From Cycas panzhihuaensis (lineage: Eukaryota > Cycadophyta): a stretch of DNA of 64,000 nt. Below, in pieces: positions 1 through 11,173 of the stretch; the stretch's first letter is position 1, and each line of letters begins with the position of its first letter. The notes below the pieces were generated by a model. That model was not told where the DNA came from and did not search any database. It saw nothing but the letters and a program-made list of their open reading frames with translations. The stretch spans positions 4,030,001 through 4,094,000 of the forward strand of contig CM041465.1 in NCBI GenBank assembly GCA_023213395.1, given 5' to 3'. The position numbers and the translations under genes are program-made.

Positions 1-186
1 GTATGATGACACATGATGATGGATGATGTTGCGTTTGCTTTTATATGTATATTTGTTTGTATATATATGAGGGTGCAAGTGTGTACGAGGAGCTATAGAT
101 CATGATGTTTTGAGTTGATTAACACATGGTTTGTGTTAAAGATTTGTTTGAGTTGCATTCACCTCCTTTCATGAAGGCCCACATTC

Positions 187-465
187 CTAGGGGGCACCCA
201 CATGATCACTGTGAGCATCGGTAATGGACATATGTGGGGCTAGGAGATAGGCACCATACATGTCCACGTAAGAGCATAGTAGAATATGCAAAGGAAGTGC
301 TGATGAGACAAAGAGTAACGATACTTGAGCACACCATCCTGGTTGGGGAATGTTTCCAAGCTTAGGAGTGACAAGGACAACACACCCAATTAGGAGGATG
401 GGGCTTCTAGAGAAAGGGGGATAAGGGGTTCCACGAGAGGAACCCAAAAGAAGCAAGAAGGACAC
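187..465 (-). pseudogene. Conserved frame downstream of integrase, unknown function
   Basis: A 92-codon open frame lies about 100 bases beyond the integrase C-terminus on the same strand. The same frame is open at 36284-36562 with only a few changes, and a shorter relative exists in B2 at 21153-21350. It contains a hydrophobic stretch (VSLLFVSSALPLHILLC) that could pass for a membrane segment, but I recognise no domain. It may be the decayed C-terminal tail of the polyprotein or simply non-coding sequence that stayed open by chance, since separation from the integrase frame by stops is seen in all copies. Confidence 0.3.
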
Positions 466-562
466 CTTAAACCACCATTCTACCTGTGACTAGGGGGGAT
501 GGAGATGTGCCTAGGGTGGTAGTTTAGGGTCATTTTAGAGCAATAAGAGAGGAGTGAAATAG

Positions 563-1697
563 TCACACATAAAATTTCTTTAGGAGTTTCCCATTGATGA
601 CTTTCTCAAATTTAAGACTCCCCAGGGTTGTTATCCTGTAAGTGTTATTACCAAGGCTTTTAAGGATGATGAAGGGGCCAACCCATTTAGGTCTGAACTT
701 GGTTAGATGATCATGGAGATAGTCTAGTTTAAGGATGTTATCCCCAGGATGTAAAAGGAAAGAGTGAAGGTATTTGTCATATGTCCTTCGTGACCTGGCC
801 TTAGAAGTGAGGTTTGCTTGGTAGGCAGTCAAGCACTTCTCATCTAAGGCCTAGAGGCCTAAGAGGCAAGCTTGGCAGATAGAATTCTCATCGACAAGAC
901 CTTGGAGAGAGACTGATAAGGAAAGAATCTCCACTTCCAATGGGAGAACCACCTCCATTCTATATACTAGGGAGAAAGGGGTCATTCCCATAGTCATACA
1001 GATAGACGTACGATATGCCCATAGAGCAGAAGGAAGCTAAAGATGCCAGTCCCTTTGGGATTGGGCTACGATTTTCTTTAAAATATTTATAAGGGTTTTG
1101 TTGAATGATTCAACTTGGACATTGGCTTGGGGGTAATTATGAGAGGAGGTTTTGTGAGAAATTTTAAATTTTTCATAGATCTTGTCCATCTTCGTATTAC
1201 AGAAAGGAGTCCCATTGTCTATGATCAAAATATCAAGAACTCTAAAACGACATATGATATGCTGGTAGACGAAGGTGGCTATCATCTTACCAGGAGTAGT
1301 GATCAAAGGAATTTCTTTCACCCATTTAGTAAAGTAGTTCATAGCAGTCAAGATGAACTTGTGCTATGACAAAGAGGACAAGGATATGGTTCCAATAAGG
1401 TCTAACCCCCATTGGGAGAAGGGCCATGGAGATATAATAGGATGGAGAGCCTTAGAAGGCAAGTGAGTGATGTTGGCATGCTCCTGGCACCACCAACATC
1501 TCAAGACATAAGCATGGGCATCCTTAAAGAGGGACGGCTAATAATACCCCATACATAGGATCCTTTGGGCCATAGATTGGCCTCTAAAGTGGCCCCTGCA
1601 AATGTCGTTGTGGCATTCATGGAGTATTTGGTTCACTTCGTCGGGGTTGACGTAGTGAAGAAAGATCCCATCGAAGGATCTCTTGTACAATACTTCA
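563..1697 (-). pseudogene. Integrase pseudogene, copy A1
   Basis: Domains run from the high-coordinate side. The zinc-binding N-terminus has LHECH, GHF and CWWCQ, giving an HHCC pattern. The catalytic core has the first Asp in LDLIGTIS, the second in IIDNGTPF and the Glu in NVQVES. The C-terminal part (563-832) has a WVGPFII motif, the GPY/F module of Ty3/gypsy integrases. All three DDE residues are therefore kept, unlike in the B copies. The core is open over 1037-1351, but stops interrupt the N-terminal part (for example GYY-stop near 1548) and the link to the C-terminus. In an intact element this enzyme inserts the cDNA into chromosomes. The plus-strand frame over 1115-1369 is a shadow. 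Confidence 0.85.
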
Positions 1698-1984
1698 CCT
1701 AAAAGGAAGTATTGCCTAGCAGTAGCCCAAATATGAGACCTAACTTTGTTGCTAGCTTCGTGGTGATACTGTTGTTGGGCGAGGTATTATACAACATCTC
1801 CATACCACTCACTATCAGCAAGAGGATGAGGAGAAGAGTCTTGAATGTCTAGGATAGGCTCTTTAGGGAGAGAATCGTCAATGGGCATATTCAAAGGGTT
1901 TAGGATGGGGGTGTCAGCGAGCTACTCAGCCACCACCATCCCCTTCTTTGACTTCCTATTAATGATTTAGAGGTCAAATTTTTG

Positions 1985-3190
1985 AAGGAGGATAGTCCAT
2001 TTACCAATCCTACCCATCAGGTTAGGTTGAGTGAGCAAATATCACAGTAGATCAGATTAGATGATCACTTGAGTGGTATTCCCAAGCAAGTAGTGCCTAA
2101 ACTTCTTGGTTGCATGTACCAAGGAGAGACACTCCTTCTTGGTAAGAGAAAAGGTAAGTTCAGCAGCCAGAAGAGTGTGACTGATGAAGTAAATGACCTT
2201 CTTGGTTCCCAAATCATCCTCCTAGGCTAACATAGCACCCAAGGACTCATCAGTAGCTGAGGTATAAAGAATGAACGGCCTGTCAAAGAGAGGGGGTGCC
2301 AACGTCAGGGTAGAAGTGAGGGATTCCTTGAGCTCTTTAAATGCTGGTTGGGCCTTTGAAGACCAAATGAACATGGCTTCCTTCTTAATAGGTTAGTAAG
2401 AGGTTTGGCACTTATAGTAAAATTCTCTAAGAAATGCCTAAGGAATCCAATCCTACTTAAGGATGACTTGATATGTCATTAGATTTTAGGAGGCAACATG
2501 TCAAGGATGGCCTTGACTTTATCGAGGTTGATATGGATTCCTTGTTTTGACACAAGGAAACCAAGGAGTTTGCTAGTTGTCACGGTAAACACATATTTAA
2601 GAGGGTTGAGGCTCACATGGCATTTGCGGCATCACATGAAGATGGCCCGCAAATCAGAAGGATGATGAGCTCTAATGCGTGAGAGACCCATCATATCATC
2701 CATGAAAACCTCTAAAGATTTGTTGATAAGGTCATGAAAAATGAACTGCATCAACCTTTGATAAGTGGAGCCTGCATTCTTTAATCCAAAGGGCATCGCC
2801 TTATAGGCGAAGGTACCCCACAGGATAGTGAAGGCTATCTTATAATGGTCTTCGAGAGAAATTTGAATTTAGTTGTAGCTAGAGAAACTGTCGATTAAGG
2901 ACATGACTTCAAAACTGGCGGTTCGATCAATGATCTGATCGATGAAAAGAAGTGGGAAGTTGTCCTTGGGGCATGCGTTGTTGATGTCTTGGAAATCAAC
3001 ACATATCCAGATTGTCCCATTCTTTTTTACAACAGGGACAATATTGGACACCCACTTAGGGTAGTCTATGGAAGTGATTAACCCTGCATTTAGGAGTTTC
3101 TCAACCTCAATCTTGACAATAATTGAAAGCTTGGGGTGAAGAGGGTGCTACTTTTGATGCACAGGGGGAGAACCCAGAATAGTGGTGAGG
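1985..3190 (-). pseudogene. Reverse transcriptase and RNase H pseudogene, copy A1
   Basis: The RT half (about 3190-2640) shows VEKLLNAG, IWICVDFQDINNACPKDNFP, MSLIDSFSSYN and, in the A2 sister, AMPFGLKNAGSTYQR and FMDDMM, the family's form of the YVDD active site. The RNase H half (about 2400-1985) has SLGAMLA, a KKECLSLVHA helix and HYLLGNTT, as in the RNase H joined to RT in Tat/Athila elements. Sequence reading VVAE-stop-LADTP follows and resembles the linker before integrase. The longest open piece is only 60 codons (2869-3051), and TAG codons break the rest. No second RNase H lies between this domain and integrase, where Tat elements often carry one. Confidence 0.85.
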
Positions 3191-3470
3191 TTGTGGGTAA
3201 TGATCAAAGGGTCAATCCCCTTCATATCATAATAGTCCCATGTGAAGACATCTCAAAACTCCTAGAATAGAAGGGTATACTGCTTTATTTCATGAGGAGA
3301 GCATTCCACTCCACCTTAATGAGTTTGCATGAGGCAAGGACTATGTCCTGGGTTGCCTCCATGCACATGTCATTCCCCTCCTCAAAGTGAAGGGGGGCTT
3401 GGTCAACAGGAAGGGGCAGAATAGGAGGCAGAATTAGGTCGGCGAGGGAAGACCCTATAGCTAAGACCTT

Positions 3471-4440
3471 TCAGTGTTCAAGCCTATGGTGACCAGAAGG
3501 GAGATTGGGCACGAAGCCCGCTAAATGCTCAAGTAAAGCCTCGTCATCCTTGAAGTAATCCACCCCATGGATGACCATACTTTGAGAAGACAAGGAGAGA
3601 GGAGAAGTAGAAGCAGCGGGACCATAGTGATCGACGCACCGCTTGACATACCCAAAGGACTCTCTAGAAGATTCAGAAAGAGATCCCCTATGAGGGACAA
3701 TAGGAGGCTTCCCAGCTTCGTTGCCTACAGGTGGTGATGAAGGGAGAGACTCGAGGATCGCCTGATCAATAGGAGCAATGACATGAGACATAAGAGAAGA
3801 GTTAGTTTTTTTAATAATGCAGGTACCATATCAGGACCTGGAACGAAGGAGGTGCCCCATACTCATGCCTAGGAGGGAGATAGGATGAGAGAAATCCGTA
3901 GCCTTTGACACCAATAAAGGCAAACACGTGAGGTTGGAAGAAGCAGATGAAGGGTCTTCTCCCGAAGGAGATGGATTAGGGATGTTGATGGAGCAAGTGG
4001 AGGCATGGGTAGAAAGGTCCTTATCGCCCTTTGCTTGGCCATGAACCACTTGATGAGACTGGTGAGATTGCTTAGCGGGAGGAGGCTCCCAGGAGACAAC
4101 CTTCATTAACTTTTCATGGATGAATTTAAGTTGTCCCCAATGGGACGAGTACACAGCTCCCATCTGGTCAAGCCATGGGCATCCCAATAGAAGATTATAG
4201 TCAACGTCAATGTCAAGGACTAAAATATCAATGAGGACAGCCTTAAACTCAAGAGTAAGAGGGATGGACACTGATCCTAAGGGTGTCTTCTCACTACCAT
4301 CGTAGCCTTGACACCGCCATGGAACTGACTCCAAGACTGATATACTAATCTCTTGCATGATATACAAGGGCATGGCATTAACAGAAGAACCATTGTCGAC
4401 AACAGTTCTCTGTAAATTACAATCAAGAGTATTAATGGTT
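3471..4440 (-). pseudogene. Retroviral-type aspartic protease and PR-RT linker, copy A1
   Basis: The active-site region reads VVDNGSSVNAMP (4383-4397 encodes DNGSS), a variant of the D-S/T-G motif. It is followed by VLDIDVDYNLLLGCPWL and MGAVYSSHWGQLKFIH, the flap and second half of plant Ty3 proteases. The frame is open over 3831-4373, and the matching frame in A2 (40903-41445) differs at 7 of 180 residues. From about 4100 down to 3471 comes a proline- and serine-rich linker (PNPSPSGEDPSSASS, then a frame with HIDQAILE-like sequence at 3471-3791) that leads to RT. The protease would release gag and pol products from the polyprotein. A frame break separates 3831 from 3791. Confidence 0.8.
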
Positions 4441-4460
4441 ATGTTGAAAGGGAAGTGCCA

Positions 4461-4877
4461 CTAGCGCTCCCTTTCACTTGCAGGGGGAAGATCCTTAAGA
4501 TCAAAAGAGATGACGGATTCACAAATTAGGATGATACCTAAGGCATGAACAGATGCATCACCTAATCCTAAGGCTTCCAAAAGAAGCATACAATGTTTGG
4601 GGTAGCTCCTCAAGACATCCATTATAGACATCCTAGCGGCCATGGTATGAAGCTCATCAATGACGGAGAAAGGCTTCCTCTTCGCTGTGGGTTGGGGAAG
4701 AGCCCTTCGAAAGTCATAACAAATGAGGCACACGAGAATAGTCTTAGGGAGTGCAGGGGCTTCTGGAATAGAGGTTTTTGGAAGAGGGTCAAGGTGAGGT
4801 GTGGATGAAGAGGCATCATTCGCCTCTTTGACTACTTGAGACTGGGTTAGAGCATACAATGGGGTAGTCTCAAGCAT
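4461..4877 (-). pseudogene. Gag-protease spacer frame, copy A1
   Basis: This 138-codon frame lies between the gag zinc-knuckle region and the protease and is conserved almost unchanged at 41533-41949. It has a Ser/Pro-rich start (ASSSTPHLDPLPKTSIPEAP) and then a compact part with ICYDFRRALP, SVIDELHTMAARM, DVLRSYPKHC and LLEALGLGDASVHALGI, ending in FDLKDLPPASER. The LLEALGLGD...FDLKDLPP block is also kept in every B copy. I do not recognise a named domain. Its position suggests a fold joining capsid and protease, and the conservation suggests it was translated when the element was active. The plus-strand 4593-4808 frame is a shadow. Confidence 0.55.
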
Positions 4878-4879
4878 CT

Positions 4880-7072
4880 GAATGACCTTCTTTCCCTTAT
4901 TTCAGGATCGTGAAGGTGAAGGAGTATGACAGTCAAGGGAAGAGGATGAATTCCTCGTACCCTTCCCTTTAGCTTATGAAGGGCGAGGGTTTGGGGATCT
5001 TCCTTGGTTCCAGTTATCCTTTTTTTGGTGATTGCAATCACATTCCCCATGTTTGGGGAAGGGATCTCTATGGACAGGCTAGTCTAGGTTAGGCTTAGAC
5101 ACCCATTTACGGGAAGAGTCACATTGCGGGGTAGCCCTAGGATGCTGGGCCTAACATCGTGAATCTTTGTGGAAGTATTCTCCATGGATAGAGTACCACT
5201 TCTGTTCAAGGGAGGAATCGGGCTTCCTAACTTAAGAAGACTGGGTGTTACCACCCTTAGGAGGAGCAGCTTGGGAAGCCTAGTGGACTAGCTTATGCGA
5301 TGTGGGGGATGAAGGAGCTTGGAGCTTAAGCTCCTTCATAGTACGTTCAAATGAACGTATGGACAAAGTGAGAGGATCTAGTGTCTTCTTGATAGGATGA
5401 GAAGAAGACATAATAGGTTGTTGGGTTTTGGTTTCTCATGGTGGTAGAGATACCTCACATCATTATGAGGGATTTAGAGGCTTCTGTAGTCCAACATGGA
5501 TCTCAATGGCCTCAAGCGCCAAGAACTTCACTATGGCAGAGTCACACGTAGTCACCCCCATCTTAAGGACTTTAATGTGGACTTCTAGATGAAGGGCATT
5601 GACAAAGAGGTCTCTCTTTAACTACTCAGGCAAAGTCACCTTGGTGGAATGAAAAAGGTCATGAAAACATCTCACAAAGTCACAATTCATTTCATTGTGA
5701 CCTTGTTTAAGAGATAAAAAGGATTTCATCCCACTCTCGAATGGACAAGCTACATCAAAGTAGTTAAAAATTTTATCCACAAGCTGCTGGAATGAGAAAA
5801 TAGAATATGCAGGCAGGCAATAAAACCACTTGAGGGTATCGCCTTGAAGGGATTACCAAAAAAGTTTCATGAGAATATGGTCGAAGGCCCAATAGTTGTT
5901 GCATGCCATAAAAAAACTACGGGCATGATCTGTTGGGTCCTGCGACAAAGTCCCATCAAATTTGGGGACTTTAGGAGGGTGAGGTGGTAAGTTAGTACTT
6001 AAACCCTTAATAGATAGGGGCATCAACTTATAGTCCACAAAGGGACATGCCCTTGACTAGACCATAAGGTCAACGGAAGCTAGAAAAGATGGTGGGCAGG
6101 GTTATTAGAAACTGGAAAGGGGATGTTGTCCTCCCATAGTTTGGTGAGAGGGCACAAATCCCACATTCAAAGAGACATATATAGGAATGGATGGGTGTGA
6201 TGGACCCATCCCTCCTAGAGGGAATGCTCCTTGTTGGAAAGGAGCTTGATGGAAAACACCTTGGGAGGGAGTTGGACCTCCTTACAAAGTCATAATGTGA
6301 GGTGCCATACAGGATGGTGGAAAGAAGGGTTGAGGGACCAGATTTTACCCATATGGGCTGCCCATGGGTGGCATGACCCCATAAGGGTGTAAAGGGTCCA
6401 CCCCATAAGCAGGAATGAAGTTCCCTTTGCCATGCCCCCAGCGTTGAGTAGTGTAATTAAGAGACACGTAGAGAGAAGAGTCCCTAGGTTGGTGTTGGGA
6501 GTGTGTGGAGGCAAACCCCACGTGACTAGAGGTAGGGGGACACAAGGGTCCCCTAGGTCTAGTAGGTGGTGGATAGACGATGGTTAGAGGAGGACTAGTC
6601 ATGTGATTAGACAGGGGTATGCTCAACCTGAGTTGAGAAGAAGACATGCCCTGGGTAGTCCCTAATGAACACAAACCAAAGGGAGAAGAGGATGAGGTGA
6701 GAGGTAGGCTCATCATAGGTAAGGAAGTCAAATAGGATGAGGGAGACAAGGGAGACATAGAAGAAGGAAGCACAACGCTTTACAAGATGTTCTCGAACCA
6801 CTTAGGTGTGGTTGGAGATGAGCAATTTGGAAATATTAACTTAGGGCTTCTGCTACATTTGCAGGAGGGGTATCCACTTGATCGTAAGAGGTGGAAGGAA
6901 CCTCATATAAAGTAGACCCCATAGGACGATCCTCATGAGGATCACCATGGTGGTGGTGAAACTCTAAAGGAGATGAAGGCTCTATTTCATGAGTAAAGGG
7001 ATGGTGAGATTTCGGGTGTTACTGGTCACTCGGATAAAAGATGGGATCTTCGCTTCCTTGGGCAGACCCTTG
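4880..7072 (-). pseudogene. Gag pseudogene, copy A1, N-terminus lost
   Basis: Reading leftwards, about 6830-6290 encodes a Pro/Ser-rich N-terminal region (PPLTIVYPPPTRPRGPLCPP). From about 6040 to 5500 lies a retrotransposon capsid domain (PPHPPKVPKFDGTLSQDP, then in frame with sister A2 KSFLSLKQGHNEMNCDFVRC and LPEELKRDLFVNALHPEV). Near 5200 a CxxH...C cluster like the one reading CSIHGEYF in the B copies probably represents the zinc knuckle. Many stops and frameshifts break it, and the N-terminal codons were removed by the junction at 7072. Gag would form the virus-like particle in the cytoplasm. Unlike the B copies, A1 lacks the 603-bp insertion near 6091. Confidence 0.75.
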
Positions 7073-9258
7073 ATAAGGCATTATAGGTGCTTGCAGACAA
7101 CCAACTTTATGCAAAAAAATCAAAATGTCAATTTGGGCAAACAAAAATAGAATATTTAGGACATATTATCTCTTAAGAAGGAGTCAAGGTGAATCCTAAG
7201 AAAATAGTAATTATCACAAACTGGCCTAAACCTAAAAACATCAGCCTTGGTGGATTCTTAGGAATCACAGGATATTATCGAAAGTTTGTTCAAGGCTATG
7301 CAAGGATTGCTTCCCCTTTAATCAATTTGTTAAAAAAGGATTCCTTTCATTGGAATGATAAGGCCTCTGAAGCATTTGAACACCTAAAGCTGGCTTTAAC
7401 TACCACACCAGTCCTTGCAACACCAGACTTTACAAAGACCTTCACCATTGAATGTGATGCATCAGGGCAAGGTATTGGAGTAGTCTTAATGCAAGAAGGA
7501 AAACTTTTGGCCTTTAAAAGTCATTGACTTACACTGAAGGAACAAGTCAAATCCACCTATGAGAAGGAGATGTTAGCAATTCTTCATGCAGTTAGGAAAT
7601 GGTGATAATATTAATTGGGAACACATTTCCAAATTAAAACAGACCATGATAGCTTAAAATATTTCCTATCTCAAAGGACATCATCTAAGGAACAACAAAA
7701 ATGGGTCACAAAAATGCAAGATTTTGACTTTGAAATCGTATATAAAAAAGGCAAGGATAATATAACTGCTGATGCTTTATCTCGTAAGGAAGAAGGCTCT
7801 ACACTATATTCTATCACAACAGTCAATCCCTCTTGGATAGCAGCCACCAAGTAAGAATGGGATGAGGACTCCTTTACAAAGCAGATCATTCAAGACCTTC
7901 AAGTTGGAGTAGGGCATTCAACCCATTATACATGGTCTTCAAATATTCTTTGGTATAAGAATCAAATATATATATGCCCTCACTCTAGCCTTAAGGAGCA
8001 AATTTTACATGATGCACATGCCTCTCCAAAAACAGGTCACTCAGGGTTCCTACGAACATACCACCACTTAAAACAGTCTTTCTTTTGGAAGGGACAAAAA
8101 GGAGATGTAAAGAGATATGTTTCCTCATATGAAGTTTGTCAACGACATAAGACAGAAACAGTCAAGTCTCCAGGATTGTTGCAACCCCTTCCCATACCAA
8201 ATCAACGATGGGAAGAAATTTCTGTGGACTTCATCGTGGGTCTACCCAAGTCAGAAGGAAAAGATGCTATATTGGTGGTTGTTAATAGGTTAACTAAATA
8301 TGCTCATTTTTGTGGCATTCAGGCCACATATAAGGCAAAGCAAATTGTTGAGGTCTTTTTAGAGGATATACACAGGTTGCATGGCATGCCCAAATGCATA
8401 GTCAGTGATCGGGATCCCAAGTTTACCAGCAACTTCTGGACAGAACTCTTCCATCCTACTTGGTACTAAACTGACAATGAGCTCAACCTACCATCCACAA
8501 ACAGATGGACAAACTGAGGTGGTCAATAAGTGCCTTGAAGGATACCTTCGGTGTTATGCTTCAGACAAGCAGGGGCAGTGGCATCATTGGCTTCCTTTGG
8601 CATAATGGTGGTATAATACAACCTATCATGCATCAGTAGGAATGACTCCGTTCCAAGCATTATATGGCTATGAACCACCCACACTTTAAAACTATACCAT
8701 AATCAGTTCTAAGGTTCAAGTAGTCAAAGACCACATCCAACAAACAACAGAGATTCTTAAGCTACTCAAGGAAAATTTGAACCTTGAACAAAATTGGATG
8801 AAACAATAGGCAGATAAAGGGTGAAGTGAACGAGTGTTTCAACCAGGTGATTGGGTATACTTACGGTTGAAACCATATAAGCAGGAATCTCTCAAACGAA
8901 ATGGGCAATATAAGTTACAACCTCAATTTTATGGGCCTTACAAAATTCTCAAGAAGATTGGTGAAGTTGCATATGCCTTGGACTTACCACCACTATCAAG
9001 GATCCATAATGTCTTTTATGTTTCATGTCTCAAGAAGGTAATTGGGCAATAAGTACAAGTTCAAACAGAATTACCTATATTAAATGAGAAGGGGCAATTT
9101 CAACTCATTCCAGAATGTATCATCGACTGAAGAATTCGACATCTACGATTTAGACAAATCATTGAGTATCTCATCAAATTGAAACAACTTCCACGAGAAG
9201 ATGCAACTTGGGAGAATGAACAATTTATCTTAGAGCACCCTGAGATCACCAAGCTTTG
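7073..9258 (+). pseudogene. Chromovirus pol remnant: RT end, RNase H, integrase, chromodomain (copy 1)
   Basis: The sequence starts in the RT C-terminal part (VLADNQLYAKKSKCQF, YLGHIIS, then GFLGITGYYRKF). RNase H follows with TIECDASGQGIGVVL at 7189-7527 and a tail DNITADALSRKEEG. Integrase carries an HHCC finger with one Cys replaced (SSYEVCQ, where copy 2 has SSCEVCQ), then [17 protein letters not shown] and [10 protein letters not shown], so the DDE residues are kept. The C-terminal part (8834-9052) has YGPYKILKK. PECIID...IIEYLIK...LPREDATWE near 9113-9215 is chromodomain-like and would target insertion to chromatin. Damage includes TAA in HIIS-stop at 7174, TGA near 7528, TGA/TAA around 7605, a frameshift near 8450-8470, TAA at 9051 and TGA at 9130. 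Confidence 0.88.
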
Positions 9259-9270
9259 AGGGCAAAGCTT

Positions 9271-9287
9271 TTTTAAGGGGGGGACTT
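9271..9287 (+). other. Polypurine tract of the chromovirus, copy 1
   Basis: A run with seven consecutive G (aaggggggg) followed by actt lies directly before the TG that opens the LTR. This is the position and composition expected for the primer of plus-strand DNA synthesis. The same run precedes the LTR at 46359 in copy 2. Confidence 0.75.
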
Positions 9288-9658
9288 TGTTAGGGATCCA
9301 ACCCCTAACTTACCTTCTCTTATATCTTGTACTTCTTCTCTCTCTTATATCTTTATTTCTTCTACTTCTTCCCTTTTCTTAATATCCCACATGCATAAGT
9401 AGAAGGTTGTGTAGTGGTCATTGAGTACTATATATATTCATGTAATATCCCACATGCATAAGGAGGAGGTTGAGTAGTAAGCATAGAGCCATATATATAT
9501 TTATGTAATCCTTAGAGTATGGCATCTTAAATATCATTGTTATTTGCATGTAATTGGGAGGTTGCCCCCTCGAAGGGTATTGCAATACAAGTGCTCTTTT
9601 GGAGTTATTTGCTTATTATATTGGTGTGCAATTATCATTAAGGAGTGGTATCCTAACA
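9288..9658 (+). repeat. 3' LTR of the Reina-like chromovirus, copy 1
   Basis: The 371-bp LTR starts TGTTAGGGATCC and ends GGTATCCTAACA, so the ends form the inverted repeat TGTTAGG/CCTAACA. It follows the polypurine tract directly. The interior is pyrimidine-rich (cttctctctcttatatct) and AT-rich. No 5' LTR is present in the window for this element, and no target duplication can be checked because the left side has been deleted. Copy 2 (46359-46675) is 54 bp shorter. Confidence 0.9.
9381..9506 (+). repeat. 63-bp tandem repeat inside the LTR
   Basis: Two imperfect units begin at 9381 and 9444, each opening with aatatcccacatgcataag. Copy 2 of the LTR holds only one unit, which together with a small extra pyrimidine repeat explains its different length. 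Confidence 0.85.
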
Positions 9659-10234
9659 AAGAACCCATTAATGGTAACCGGGAAACACTACCCCCTTCAC
9701 AGTAGAGTCTCGCAGCTCAGAGGCGTAATGTAATGATGAATGCTAACAACACAATGTTAGTAGCATCTATTTATACAAACAAACATAACAATGGTGTGAG
9801 TCAAGGGCAATGATGAGTGTCGTGGAAGAACGCGTGGGTGTAGAGGCAAGGACGAGACAACATAGGGGTTGCCTATGTGTCACTATATAGACAACAAGCA
9901 AAGATAGTAGATGAGGGGGATGCCTCCATCGCAAGAGTACAATGGAAGGGTGGTGATAACCACACATTAGATTAGACAGATATCATGAATAAGGTGCTAC
10001 GTGTAGAAGATAAGTCAACACCAGTGGGAGTTATGTGCTAAGAGAGATGGTAAGAGTAAAGTGAAGAAAACAAACCTCGTGGTCACCATAGTTTAACCTC
10101 ATTAACGGCCAGCTTTCAGAGGTGCGAATAGATCACGATATGAAGGACATGATGACCCAAGACTTGGGTGCTTAGGCAACCAGATAAGTCTCTCAAGGTG
10201 GGTCATTGAGGAGAGGAAGGCAATGCTCAAGGAA

Positions 10235-10615
10235 AAGGCAAACTAGACTATCCGCCTCAGCATTAAGAGCTCAAGGAATGTGTTAGATGACAACAGATAG
10301 AAAATAAGCCAACAAGGACCTAGCGGTCAAGGTGAGGGATCTCAAGCTTGGGCATCACACTTGGTAGACCTGGGTGAGATGGGATATCATAACCTGAGAG
10401 TTGCAAAGGAGGATGATAGGTCCATGGTGGAAACAGAGCACATCAGTAAGGGCCTCAATAACAGCTATGTACTGAACCTCATTATTAGTGGCCTTAGGAA
10501 GGAAGATCCTAGATCGCATAAAGCCATGTCTGGAAGGGTCATGGAGAATCCACACAGTGGTGGAAGGGCCTAGGTTGCCGCAGCTTCCACCATTAGTAAA
10601 GATGAGTAGTGGCAT
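10235..10615 (-). pseudogene. Stand-alone RNase H-like frame, region P
   Basis: The frame 10355-10615 reads LLIFTNGGSCGNLGPS, then KATNNEVQYIAVIEAL and LLCNSQVMISHL. After one stop it continues to about 10235 with LNAEADSLV. This order matches the plant type I RNase H fold found as a second RNase H in Tat elements. Compared with the family pattern (D-G-S, N-N-x-A-E-Y, D-S-Q, A-D-x-L), the first Asp is Asn, the Glu is Gln, the third acidic residue is Asn and only the last Asp remains, so it cannot be catalytically normal. It lies more than 4 kb beyond integrase, past the antisense frame, instead of between RT and integrase. Plus-strand frames at 10361-10688 are shadows. Confidence 0.7.
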
Positions 10616-10956
10616 GACAAAAAGAATGGAGGTCTCAGTAGAGAAAGTGTTGATAGAGGTGATATGTGAAGAGGGCTCAATGATATAAAACCATCATGGG
10701 AGACTTAAGTGGCTATCAATAAAGACTCAAAGGGAAAGAAGACCTAGAAATGAATCTACTCAAGGGTAAAGGAGACTATCTGGCAGACGGGAATGAACTA
10801 ACGGCGAAAAGGGCCCTCTAGGGGTGCTAAAGGTCGTTAAGGAAGAGAAGCGAGGTCCCATGTAGGAGGCTGCTCCTTTTGGGAGCCCTAGAGGCACAAA
10901 CCGACAACAAAAATGGGTTCATGATGGTGAAACAAGCCAAACGAGTATAACCTTGG

Positions 10957-10963
10957 CTATATA
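10957..10963 (-). promoter_or_regulatory. TATA-like box facing the RNase H frame
   Basis: Read on the minus strand the site is TATATAG, about 340 bases upstream of the first Met of the RNase H-like frame. It is intact at 47968-47974 in P' but changed in Q (gtatacat) and Q'. It is suggestive only. Confidence 0.3.
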
Positions 10964-11173
10964 TGGAGGTGGCATATAAAACGAGATAGAAGGGACCTCA
11001 CAAGGCCAAAGAGAGGGGTGCCATAAATGCACCCAAAGGGTAAGGAGAAAAGAGGGCCACATAGGCAAAACAAAGGACAGACCGAGAAGGTAAAGGTGAT
11101 CAGGAGAGAGAGAGATGGTCCCAAGGGCTGTCACGACAAGAGAAACGAAAGAGGTGTTTATCGAGTCCCCTAC

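Larger units (their letters stand above)
1..7072 (-). mobile_element. Tat/Athila-like Ty3/gypsy element, copy A1, 5'-truncated
   Basis: This minus-strand block carries, from right to left, a gag remnant, gag-PR spacer, protease, RT-RNase H and integrase, all broken by stops. It is collinear with 36098-44144 (A2) and more distantly with the B copies. Its 5' end is cut off at 7072, where sequence homologous to B copies (up to 58477 in B3) stops abruptly and plus-strand chromovirus sequence begins. About 55 codons at the gag N-terminus, plus the whole 5' region seen at 28805-32047, are therefore missing. Bases 1-186 are the tail beyond the coding part, rich in gatgatgg-like words, and hold no gene I can support. 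Lineage assignment rests on RT and integrase motifs, and I could not find LTRs. Confidence 0.85.
7073..9658 (+). mobile_element. Reina-like chromovirus fragment, copy 1 (3' half plus 3' LTR)
   Basis: This plus-strand piece begins inside the reverse transcriptase and ends with a complete short LTR. The 5' LTR, gag, protease and most of RT are absent. The chromodomain-like C-terminus, integrase motifs and short LTR fit the Reina group of chromoviruses. It replaces about 3.4 kb of host-element sequence present at the equivalent place in the B copies (28641-32047). Its right edge at 9658 abuts aagaaccc, which matches 32048. The same fragment with the same two junctions is at 44145-46675, so the insertion and deletion happened before the large duplication. 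Confidence 0.9.

Noticed and set aside
187-465. Post-integrase frame as an envelope-like gene
   Set aside because: It has only one hydrophobic stretch, is very short and shows no signal peptide or cleavage-site pattern, so an envelope call is unsupported.
4593-4808. Plus-strand 71-codon frame conserved at 41665-41880
   Set aside because: It is antisense to the conserved gag-protease spacer and shows no independent signature.
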